Assembly (NCBI GenBank): GCA_964522975.1
Contig: CAZFXK010000054.1
Coordinates: 1-16,400, forward strand
Direction: 5' to 3'
DNA length: 16,400 bases
Origin: Bacteroides_E sp964522975
GTDB lineage: Bacteria; Bacteroidota; Bacteroidia; Bacteroidales; Bacteroidaceae
A model generated the notes under the pieces. That model did no database searches and had not been told where the DNA came from. It saw only the letters and a program-made list of their open reading frames with translations. Shown piece after piece: positions 9,177-16,400 of this stretch. Each line of letters starts with the position of its first letter. The stretch's first letter is position 1. A program made the position numbers and the translations under genes.

Positions 9177-12100
9177 TTAAAAAGTTATATTAACACCAAG
9201 ATTAAAACGTCTCATCGTAGGGTATGCTCCACTACTTCCGGATCCTTTAAAATTAGATTCTCTATCATCAGGCATATCTGTCCATAAAAAAAGATTATCT
9301 CCATTCAAGTAAACTCGACATGAAGACATACCCATTTTCTTCACATACTTACCTAAGAAAGTATAGGCAATTTCTGCATTTTTCAATCGTAGATAAGAAG
9401 CATCATAAATATAGCGAGTACCATTAGCACCCTTAGGAGCAGAAGTATTATAACGAGGCATTGGAATATCTCCTGAGCCATCTTTACTCCAATAAGTACC
9501 TTCTACGTAAGCAACATTAGAGGTAGAATGAAATGTAGGAAAATCAATTACTCGAGATACATTATTTACTCCATAAAATTGAATTAGAGCACTAAATCCT
9601 TTCCACTCAAATCCTAATGTAGCACTATAAGTATTTTGTGGAGTATCAGTATACTGATATGGTGCTTGATCATCATCAGTTATTTGACCATCTCCATTAA
9701 AGTCCATTATAATATAGTCTCCTGGTAATTTACTATCATTATTAGTGTCAGACACTGGACTTCCATATAGATCATCCCAAGTATTAATAAATCCACCATC
9801 TATAAAGGAATGGGTTTGGTTAATAGCATATCCTTCTTTTTTGCGATAAGCTGCTTTTAATTCCGGATCATCAGCAAAAATAATTTTATTCTTTGCATGC
9901 GTCATATTGAAATTACCCCATAAACGCATAGCATTGTTTAAAACCTTATTCACCCTTAATTCCAACTCATATCCTTTACTTTCAACTTTACCTAAATTTG
10001 CTGTTGGTGCTGTTGCTCCAAAATAAGTTGGTATAGCACGACTACCTCCTGATACCAATATATCAGTACGCTTATCTTTAAACACATCTACAGAACCTGA
10101 AATAAGACCTCCAAAAAAGGAGTAATCAACACCTAAATTTTGTTTTTCTACTGTTTCCCAACTTACATCCATATTTCCTAACGATGTAATTCTATAAATT
10201 GTATAAGGCGTAGTAGAAGGTACAGTTCCCATTGAAATATTACCTCCATACCCCCATTGATCTTGATAAAGCCAACGACCTCCAACATTATCGTCTCCAA
10301 TTTTACCATAGGAACCACGAATCTTAAACATATCAAGAAACTTTAGTGATTTCATAAACTTCTCTTCACTAAGCATCCAACCAACAGAAAAAGAAGGGAA
10401 AAAAGCAAAACGATAATTTGGTCCAAATTTCTCCGAACCATTATAAGCACCATTAAATTCAGCTAAATATCTAGTATCATAATTATAAGTTGTACGAAAC
10501 ACCCAATCTTCTCGGAAATGTTTGAATTGACTACCTCTTGCCCATTGTTCACGGCTAAAAAGTCCCATAGCGCCTATATCATGCTTTCCAAATTTTCGAG
10601 AATAGTTAATCTGTCCGGAGTAATATATTTTGCGGAAGGTTTGACCTTTATCAACATTACCTGCTTGAATAGACCATCGAGTCGCTTCAAGATAATCCTC
10701 ACCTCGCTCATATAAAATATCTCCACTATCAGGATTAACCCACATACGATGCGGATAATTGTAAAGATCATTTATTCCACGTCCATTTTCTAAAAAAGAG
10801 TGGTCGTAAGAGAAGTTTACTTTAACGTTTAATCCTTTAGCTAACATTCCTAGATCCTGAGTAAGGATAAAGTCAGTATTAATCTGAGTAGTTGTTCGTT
10901 TTTCCACTCCTGATGTGGCTAAGTTTGAAACAGAATTAGGAACATCAGCATTTCTTGGATCATAATATCCAAACAACCCATTCGAATACACGGGACGCAT
11001 TGCATCCGGAGCAGTTCGATAAGCTGAAGCCCAATAACTACCATCTCCTGTATTTGCACCCCAAGGCAATGTTCGAACACCATTAGAACCAAATAAATTT
11101 GTGGAGAACTTAGTAGTTTTTGTTAAATTAAAGTCCAAATTACTACGGAAGTTTAAACGATTATAGCCATAGCCGGAAGAATAACCTCTGTTATTCTTAA
11201 AAGTTTTAAATAAATCTCCTTCATGTACAAAATCCACAGAAACGAAGTACGAAACAAAATTAGTCCCACCTGCTACATTTACATTTAGATTATATGACAT
11301 TGCATGATTCCTGAATAATTCTTTTTCCCAATCAACATTTGGATAACGATCCCACTCTTCGAGACTAGTCGGATTACGATACTTATCAATAATCTCCATA
11401 GGTTTATAAGAGTTCCAAGCAGTAGGAGAAATACCCATCTCTCGCTCTAATACTTTGTTTTTCAATAAGAATGTATCATAAGCATCATATTTTTCAGGAA
11501 GCTTTGATGCAACTTTCATTGTAGCATTTGCCCTAACATTTATTTGTGCTTTACCCTCTTGTCCACGTTTTGTAGTTATTAAAATAACACCATTAGCACC
11601 TTTCACACCATATACAGCAGTAGCTGAAGCATCTTTTAAAACAGAAATAGTTTCTACAGAAGAGATGTCAACTGTATTCATCGAACGTTCAATCCCATCA
11701 ACTAAGACCAAAGGATCACTGCTATTCCAAGAACTCTGACCACGAATAACAATTTTAGGATCTTCATCACCTGGCATTCCTGTAGATGTCGTAGTTACTA
11801 CTCCAGGTAAGTTTCCTGTCAAAGCTTGTCCGAGACTAGATACGCCACCGGTTCGCTCCAAAACCTTAGCATTAGTTTGAGTTATAGCACCTACAATACT
11901 AGCCTTCTTTTGTTGACCATAGCCTACTACTACAACTTCTTCTAATTGAACATTATCTGCCTTCAAAATAACTTTTAAGAAAGCACTATCCTCCACTTTA
12001 ATTTCCTGTGGCATCATACCGATGAACGACACAACAAGTACAGAACTAGCACTAGGAACTTCAAGTTGGAATTGTCCATCTATATTTGCAATAGTACCGA

Positions 12101-12272
12101 TAGAAGCATTTTCTTTTAAGGTTATATTTGCCCCAATTACCGGCTCTTCACTTTCATCTAAAACTGTCCCTTTAACTACGATTCCATTTTGTGCAGAAAC
12201 AATCAAGCAAGAAAAAGACATGCACAAAAATAGAAAGGTAAATTTTCGAATTTGTTTCTCTACATTTTCCAT
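9177..12272 (-). CDS. xusA: SusC-family TonB-dependent outer-membrane transporter, full-length (first pair)
   Basis: This 1031-residue protein is the first gene of the operon. Residues 1-27 are a signal peptide (cleavage after VSA). Residues about 31-105 form the carboxypeptidase-regulatory-like beta-sandwich (VKGTVLDESEEPVIGANITL, NIDGQFQLEV). EEVVVVGYG at 111-119 is the conserved SusC segment near the TonB box. The plug spans about 120-235 with GQALTGNLPGV, IVIRGQSSW, PLVLVDGIER, VLKDASATAVYGVKGANGVILITTKRG-like sequence. The remainder is the 22-strand barrel type with an EF-hand-like loop, DFNGDGQITDDDQ, and a C-terminal strand ending FNLGVNITF. It imports oligosaccharides across the outer membrane with TonB-ExbBD energy, paired with the SusD encoded 11 bases later. 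The length is normal for the family. Its start codon directly abuts a four-copy hexamer repeat. Confidence 0.95.
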   Translation of the reverse strand: MENVEKQIRKFTFLFLCMSFSCLIVSAQNGIVVKGTVLDESEEPVIGANITLKENASIGTIANIDGQFQLEVPSASSVLVVSFIGMMPQEIKVEDSAFLKVILKADNVQLEEVVVVGYGQQKKASIVGAITQTNAKVLERTGGVSSLGQALTGNLPGVVTTTSTGMPGDEDPKIVIRGQSSWNSSDPLVLVDGIERSMNTVDISSVETISVLKDASATAVYGVKGANGVILITTKRGQEGKAQINVRANATMKVASKLPEKYDAYDTFLLKNKVLEREMGISPTAWNSYKPMEIIDKYRNPTSLEEWDRYPNVDWEKELFRNHAMSYNLNVNVAGGTNFVSYFVSVDFVHEGDLFKTFKNNRGYSSGYGYNRLNFRSNLDFNLTKTTKFSTNLFGSNGVRTLPWGANTGDGSYWASAYRTAPDAMRPVYSNGLFGYYDPRNADVPNSVSNLATSGVEKRTTTQINTDFILTQDLGMLAKGLNVKVNFSYDHSFLENGRGINDLYNYPHRMWVNPDSGDILYERGEDYLEATRWSIQAGNVDKGQTFRKIYYSGQINYSRKFGKHDIGAMGLFSREQWARGSQFKHFREDWVFRTTYNYDTRYLAEFNGAYNGSEKFGPNYRFAFFPSFSVGWMLSEEKFMKSLKFLDMFKIRGSYGKIGDDNVGGRWLYQDQWGYGGNISMGTVPSTTPYTIYRITSLGNMDVSWETVEKQNLGVDYSFFGGLISGSVDVFKDKRTDILVSGGSRAIPTYFGATAPTANLGKVESKGYELELRVNKVLNNAMRLWGNFNMTHAKNKIIFADDPELKAAYRKKEGYAINQTHSFIDGGFINTWDDLYGSPVSDTNNDSKLPGDYIIMDFNGDGQITDDDQAPYQYTDTPQNTYSATLGFEWKGFSALIQFYGVNNVSRVIDFPTFHSTSNVAYVEGTYWSKDGSGDIPMPRYNTSAPKGANGTRYIYDASYLRLKNAEIAYTFLGKYVKKMGMSSCRVYLNGDNLFLWTDMPDDRESNFKGSGSSGAYPTMRRFNLGVNITF

Positions 12273-12296
12273 TTAGTATTAGTATTAGCATTAGTA
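12273..12296 (-). repeat. Four-copy TACTAA hexamer abutting the transporter start codon
   Basis: On the minus strand four consecutive hexamers, TACTAA, TACTAA, TGCTAA and TACTAA when read away from the ATG, end exactly at the start codon at 12272. One base differs in the third copy. This occupies the position of a translation-initiation leader. Bacteroidota rely on A/T-rich leaders and not on Shine-Dalgarno sequences, so the repeat could set initiation strength. Its length could vary by slippage; this is an inference. Confidence 0.75.
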
Positions 12297-12307
12297 TTTT
12301 TTAACTG

Positions 12308-12335
12308 GTCTTGTATGCAAGACTTATTGATAAGT
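12308..12335. promoter_or_regulatory. Two overlapping inverted repeats in the operon leader
   Basis: GTCTTG (12308-12313), loop TATG, CAAGAC (12318-12323) is a perfect 6-bp hairpin. ACTTA (12322-12326) pairs with TAAGT (12331-12335) around a TTGA loop. The two share bases 12322-12323, so both cannot form fully at once. If the promoter near 12383 is right, they lie in the untranslated leader of the operon. Function unknown; stems this short can arise by chance in AT-rich DNA. Confidence 0.35.
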
Positions 12336-12382
12336 TTTCTAAATCTCAACAAATTAAAAAAAAATTAATTTTTCATAATAAA

Positions 12383-12390
12383 CAAATATA
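12383..12390 (-). promoter_or_regulatory. Candidate Bacteroidota -7 element for the xylan operon
   Basis: The minus strand reads TATATTTG, an exact match to the Bacteroidota -7 consensus TAnnTTTG. It lies about 110 bases upstream of the SusC start, which leaves an untranslated leader of roughly 100 bases. No TTTG -33 element is seen at the usual spacing, as might be expected of a promoter that depends on an activator. In such AT-rich sequence one 8-base match is weak evidence. Confidence 0.4.
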
Positions 12391-12430
12391 TATAAACCTA
12401 CATCTAAAGGGTTTAATATATGACACAAAC

Positions 12431-12453
12431 CATTTCTATAATGTTACATTTCT
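12431..12453. promoter_or_regulatory. Direct repeat CATTTCT x2, possible activator site
   Basis: CATTTCT occurs at 12431-12437 and again at 12447-12453, a 16-base spacing, upstream of the candidate operon promoter. AraC-type output domains of hybrid two-component regulators often bind direct repeats in such positions. Assignment to the adjacent regulator is inference only. Confidence 0.2.
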
Positions 12454-12534
12454 CTAAAAAACTATTCATAGACTATACGAAATGTTGCACAAAAAGCATA
12501 ATTACTAGAAACAAACAACAAAAGATGTATTTCT

Positions 12535-12563
12535 TTTGTATTTTAGCTTTAATCTTACTTATG
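12535..12563 (+). promoter_or_regulatory. Weak candidate promoter for the hybrid regulator
   Basis: TTTG at 12535-12538 is followed 17 bases later by TACTTATG at 12556-12563, one mismatch from the Bacteroidota TAnnTTTG -7 box. The spacing is slightly shorter than usual. If used, it leaves a leader of roughly 90 bases before the start at 12659. No better match for the plus strand was found in the intergenic region. Confidence 0.22.
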
Positions 12564-12658
12564 TGAAAATCTATAAAGAATTTATTTTTACTTCCATTAC
12601 AACCCTTTTGGTTTAAATATATATGCATTTACAATCCACTAGATTTAATATTAGCACA

Positions 12659-15600
12659 ATGAACAAGTCTCTTATTTTAATGCTTTTTTTTATATTTCTG
12701 CCTATCAATATATGTTTAGCACAACAAAACTATTTATATAGACAAAGCAAACTATCTAGTAACTTAATAACCAAAATCACTCAAGATTCGGTAGGCTATA
12801 TATGGATTGGTACTGAAAATGGTTTAAATAAATTTGACGGATGGAACTATACTCATTACTTTCGTAATGATGAAGACTCCATGTCTCTATCTGGAAATTA
12901 TATCGAAACATTTTTAACAGATTCAGATGAGACATTTTGGATTGGATGTAATAGAGGATTACACATCTATTCTACATATGAAGATAATTTTCACAAAATA
13001 AAATTCCCCAATAACATACATCCATCAATAAAAGATATTATCCAGTTACGAAATAAAGAAATTTGGGTTGTAACTGCAGGGTATGGGATTTTTTCAATAG
13101 ACAAGGAAAATTTAACAGCAACATCTATACACAGAATTAATAACCTATTAGACCAACCTTATGCCATCCATATCTTTCAAGACCGAAACCTTCAAATTTG
13201 GATTGCTTTATCTGACAATCGTATTGCACGTATTTCTGCAAACGGAAAAGAAGTAGAAATATATAAAATTCCTATTGAACCTAAACGTAAAATACAAGGG
13301 ATAACTGAAGATCATAAGGGTCGAATGTATATAGCGACAAGTTCGGAAATATTTTTATGGGATAATATATTAGAGAAACTTATACGAGTAAAAATAGAAG
13401 GTCAAATGAATATTAGAGGAATAACTTGTAGTAAAGAGGGGATTCTTTATGTTCATACGGCAGGGCAAGGATTAAAAGAAATAGATTCAAATACCATGTG
13501 TCTTTCTACAATAGAGCCCCATCCAAATCTTAATAACATTAAACAAGAAAAGATAAATGCTTTTTATGAAGATAATAAAGGAAATCTTTGGTTAGGATGT
13601 TATAAAAAAGGACTTTTAAAAATAATGAAAGAGCCCTCATTATTTGATTTTTGGAATCTATCTGACTTTTTGGGAAAAGGTTCTATACTCTCTATTTATA
13701 AAGATAAAAAAAACACAATATGGCTAGGGACATACAATAGCAACCTATTAAAAATGAATGAAAAAGGGGAAATCACCTCCTCTTTTTTCACAAAACATGA
13801 TGTGGCATCTATTTTTGAGGATAGTACTGGTATATTTTGGTTGGGGAGCCATCAAGGTAATTTGCTAACTTTCTGTAGGAAAACAAAAGAAATAAGAATC
13901 GTCTCCCAATTAAAAAATAAATCTATAACAGAAATAATTGAAGATACTCAAGGTAATCTCTATTTCTCTACTTTAGGGGAAGGTTTTGTTAAGTATAACA
14001 CATTAACAAAAGAATGGATTCAAATATCTGATACAACAACATTAAATAACACTATAAAACTATCAAATAACTGGATTGGAAAGATGCTTTGTGACTCAGA
14101 TGGTTTTATCTGGTTAGCTCATAGCACAGGATTAGATTGCTACGATCCTCAAAAACATATTTTCATAGATTATAAAAATAGAAATAAACTAGATTCGTAT
14201 ATAGTCACGACGCTCATAGAAGATAGAAAAAAAAGGATATGGATTGGGACAAATAATGGATTATATAAATATAATAAAGAAAATAATTTACTAGAACATT
14301 TTGGAATAAAGGAAGGATTGCCTAATAATATAATTTGTGGAATTGGAACCGATTATATTGGAAATATTTGGTGTAGTACCCAAAGTGGTTTGTTTAAATT
14401 AAATTACGATGATAATAACATTGCTTATTATTATTCAGGTAACGGTTTAGTAGACAAGGAGTATTCAGTAGGACTATCATTACAAGATAAAGAAGGAAAT
14501 ATATATTTTGGTGGGCTACATGGAATAACTAAATTTATGCCAGACTCTATTAAAATGAAGAAATCTAATAGTTATCCTATCCTTTCTCATATCTATATTA
14601 ATAACACCTCAACAAGTGCGAGTTACAAAATAAAGGACAAACCTATTAGTGATAAAAAATTCAATGAAACCACCGACATAAACTTATCTCACAAAGAAAA
14701 ATCTTTCTCTCTTCTATTTTCAACAATGGATTTCCACAATCCTGAAAATATAATTTTCCAATATCGTTTATTAGAAATGAATAAAGAATGGAGTAAAACT
14801 TTTCCCGGAGAAAATCAAATTACGTACAACTTTTTATCACCTGGAAATTATACTTTAGAAGTGCGTTCATTTGAGAACAACACCTATTCACCAATAAATC
14901 GGATCAACATTCATATTATGCCCCCATGGTATTATGCAAAACATGTTAAATTCATCTATTTCGTACTTTTTTTGGGATTTATAATCTCTCTATATATAAC
15001 AATTTTAAAACAACAACAACGAAGACAAGAAGCAAAAAACAACGAAGAGAAACTAAGATTTTTCATAAACTTAGCTCATGAATTAAGGTCCCCTTTAACA
15101 CTTATCATAAGTCCATTATCCGAATTATTAAAAGAAAATCATCAAGAGAAAACTATAAAGCAACTAAGAATAATGCAGTTAAATGCTTACCGTATAATGA
15201 GCCTTATAAATCAACTACTAGATATACGTAAAATAGATAAGGGACAAATAATAGTAAATTTTGGAGAAGTAGATCTAGTTGATTTTATAAGAAAAACAAT
15301 GAACTTATTTGAATACCAAGCTGAAAAGCAGAAAATAAGATTCTCTTTTGAGTCAGACTTCTCTCAGTTACCTATTTGGATTGATACCAATAGCTTTGAA
15401 AAGATCTTAACTAATTTAATTACAAATTCACTAAAATATACCCCTAAAAATGGAGAAATCACTATAATTCTGACCATCTTTAAATCAGAACATAGAACTA
15501 CCTCTTCTTTCAATTATGCTGAAATTCGAATTATCGATTCTGGAATAGGTTTAAAAGAAAAAGAGATAAAACGAATATTTGATCGTTTTTATCAATCATC

Positions 15601-16400
15601 AGGTCATAGCCCCCTAGGGTTCGGCATTGGACTTAATCTCACAAAAATGCTGGTAGAATTACACAATGGAACCATTCAAGCTTTCAATCGAACCGATAAA
15701 AGAGGGAGCTGTTTTATTGTGCGTATACCTCTTGATAGCAAACACTTAAAAACAAAAAACAAATTCCAACAAGAATATAATCCTAGACCTAAGACAGAAC
15801 CATATTGGCAAATACAAGAAAACGATGATGAATCCACAACAAAAAACAAAAAAAGAAAAAGAATATTAGTTGTTGATGATGATGAAGATATTCTCATATA
15901 TCTTCAAAGAGAATTAAGCCAATATTATAAAATAATTACTGCAACTAATGGCTCTATTGCTTTACGAATTTTACTACAACAAAAAATTGATCTTATCATT
16001 TCAGATATAAATATGCCCGAAGGAGATGGATTTATGCTTTTAAAAAAAATCAAAGAAAATAATAACATTAGTCATACTCCTATTATCTTATTGACATCTC
16101 ATATAGAATTTCAAAGCCGTATAAAAGGATGGCAATATGGTGCAGATGGATTTATAGAAAAACCATTTTATATTGAAGAATTACGTACCCTTTGCGATAA
16201 TCTAATATCTAATCGTAGTCTATTAAAAGGAAAATTTAATGGAATCAAAGAGTTGGAGACCAAAATCACACCAATAGAAATTGAATCTAATGATGATAAA
16301 TTTATTGATCGTCTTATGATTATTATAAATGCCAATATAAGCGATCTGGATATCCTAATTTATTTCGGACAAACAGTTAAGCGACATTTTTGCTATTTTG
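12659..16400 (+). CDS. Hybrid two-component system sensor/regulator of the xylan locus (partial, 3' end outside window)
   Basis: The frame is open for 1247 codons to the edge. The start at 12659 gives a signal peptide (residues 1-21, ICLA|Q); an in-frame ATG at 12623 would add 12 residues before it. Periplasmic seven-bladed-propeller repeats follow, with motifs such as YIWIGTENGLNKFDG (W49), LWLGCYKKGL (about 310), IWIGTNNGLYKYN (about 527) and IYFGGLHGI (about 616). A Y_Y_Y domain lies at about 675-745 and one membrane helix near 763-785. The kinase has its H-box at His807 (NLAHELRSPLT), N-box Asn923, G1 Asp960 (DSGIG) and G2 Gly987 (GFGIGL). The receiver has acidic DDD 1073-1075, phospho-acceptor Asp1116, Thr1146 and Lys1168. 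The C-terminal AraC-type region begins near 1215 and is cut. Such proteins bind oligosaccharides in the periplasm and activate the neighbouring operon; xylo-oligosaccharide as the signal is inferred from context. All kinase and receiver key residues are present. Confidence 0.93.
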   Translation, partial: MNKSLILMLFFIFLPINICLAQQNYLYRQSKLSSNLITKITQDSVGYIWIGTENGLNKFDGWNYTHYFRNDEDSMSLSGNYIETFLTDSDETFWIGCNRGLHIYSTYEDNFHKIKFPNNIHPSIKDIIQLRNKEIWVVTAGYGIFSIDKENLTATSIHRINNLLDQPYAIHIFQDRNLQIWIALSDNRIARISANGKEVEIYKIPIEPKRKIQGITEDHKGRMYIATSSEIFLWDNILEKLIRVKIEGQMNIRGITCSKEGILYVHTAGQGLKEIDSNTMCLSTIEPHPNLNNIKQEKINAFYEDNKGNLWLGCYKKGLLKIMKEPSLFDFWNLSDFLGKGSILSIYKDKKNTIWLGTYNSNLLKMNEKGEITSSFFTKHDVASIFEDSTGIFWLGSHQGNLLTFCRKTKEIRIVSQLKNKSITEIIEDTQGNLYFSTLGEGFVKYNTLTKEWIQISDTTTLNNTIKLSNNWIGKMLCDSDGFIWLAHSTGLDCYDPQKHIFIDYKNRNKLDSYIVTTLIEDRKKRIWIGTNNGLYKYNKENNLLEHFGIKEGLPNNIICGIGTDYIGNIWCSTQSGLFKLNYDDNNIAYYYSGNGLVDKEYSVGLSLQDKEGNIYFGGLHGITKFMPDSIKMKKSNSYPILSHIYINNTSTSASYKIKDKPISDKKFNETTDINLSHKEKSFSLLFSTMDFHNPENIIFQYRLLEMNKEWSKTFPGENQITYNFLSPGNYTLEVRSFENNTYSPINRINIHIMPPWYYAKHVKFIYFVLFLGFIISLYITILKQQQRRQEAKNNEEKLRFFINLAHELRSPLTLIISPLSELLKENHQEKTIKQLRIMQLNAYRIMSLINQLLDIRKIDKGQIIVNFGEVDLVDFIRKTMNLFEYQAEKQKIRFSFESDFSQLPIWIDTNSFEKILTNLITNSLKYTPKNGEITIILTIFKSEHRTTSSFNYAEIRIIDSGIGLKEKEIKRIFDRFYQSSGHSPLGFGIGLNLTKMLVELHNGTIQAFNRTDKRGSCFIVRIPLDSKHLKTKNKFQQEYNPRPKTEPYWQIQENDDESTTKNKKRKRILVVDDDEDILIYLQRELSQYYKIITATNGSIALRILLQQKIDLIISDINMPEGDGFMLLKKIKENNNISHTPIILLTSHIEFQSRIKGWQYGADGFIEKPFYIEELRTLCDNLISNRSLLKGKFNGIKELETKITPIEIESNDDKFIDRLMIIINANISDLDILIYFGQTVKRHFCYF

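Larger units (their letters stand above)
12273..12658. other. Divergent intergenic regulatory region
   Basis: These 386 non-coding bases lie between the minus-strand transporter operon and the plus-strand regulator. They are strongly AT-rich and contain the hexamer repeat, overlapping hairpins, candidate promoter elements and direct repeat listed separately. There is also a 14-base perfect palindrome of A, T and a central TTAA at 12360-12373. No RNA gene, rho-independent terminator or mobile-element end is visible. Both promoters of the locus should lie here. Confidence 0.8.

Noticed and set aside
10518..10771. Short overlapping open frames on both strands inside the first SusC gene
   Set aside because: These are shadows of the SusC barrel coding sequence with no independent support.
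12022..12276. Plus-strand open frame of 84 codons opposite the 5' end of the first SusC
   Set aside because: It is fully antisense to a strongly supported gene, resembles no family I know and has no promoter signal. It is treated as a shadow.
12360..12373. 14-base perfect palindrome of A, T and central TTAA
   Set aside because: Palindromes of only A and T are common in sequence this AT-rich, and nothing else marks it as a binding site. It is noted only in the intergenic description.
15676..15897. Minus-strand 73-codon open frame opposite the regulator's kinase-receiver linker
   Set aside because: Its Ser- and Phe-rich composition simply mirrors the Lys-, Glu- and Asp-rich linker codons on the other strand.
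1..16400. Mobile elements, CRISPR array, tRNA or rRNA genes
   Set aside because: No transposase-like frame, regularly spaced repeats, tRNA-like cloverleaf or rRNA sequence was seen. The window is filled by the operon and its regulator.

Overview
The window is AT-rich and reads as a Bacteroidota chromosome segment (Bacteroides/Prevotella-like). The evidence is two tandem SusC/SusD pairs, lipoprotein signals with acidic residues after the cysteine, start codons without clear Shine-Dalgarno sequences, a TAnnTTTG-type promoter element and a giant one-protein hybrid two-component regulator. The species cannot be fixed from the sequence alone.

Layout: positions 1-12272 hold one compact minus-strand operon, with gaps of only 11-26 bases. 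In transcription order it encodes a full-length SusC-type transporter (12272-9177), a SusD-type lipoprotein (9165-7273), a second, N-terminally minimal SusC-type transporter (7246-4430), a second SusD-type lipoprotein (4411-2630), a DUF1735-type surface lipoprotein (2615-1587) and a GH10 endo-xylanase-type lipoprotein. The last has two related carbohydrate-binding modules inserted inside its catalytic domain (1570 to beyond position 1). This order matches the xusA-xusB-xusC-xusD-xusE-xyn10C core described for xylan use in Prevotella bryantii and gut Bacteroides. A 386-base intergenic region (12273-12658) separates it from a divergent plus-strand hybrid two-component sensor/regulator that runs off the right end.

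How the parts should work together (family knowledge plus inference): the GH10 lipoprotein and the DUF1735 lipoprotein sit on the cell surface to cut and hold xylan. The SusD lipoproteins cap the SusC TonB-dependent barrels and pass oligosaccharides into the periplasm. The periplasmic propellers of the hybrid regulator sense xylo-oligosaccharides and activate the divergent operon through its C-terminal AraC-type domain. The GH10 gene and the regulator are both cut by the window edges.

This is a recognisable polysaccharide utilization locus, not a new class of system. The points most worth a second look are substitutions at normally conserved sugar-contact positions of the GH10 protein, its tandem inserted modules, the reduced N-terminus of the second SusC, a four-copy hexamer abutting the first SusC start codon, and an unusual end to the visible part of the regulator's DNA-binding region.
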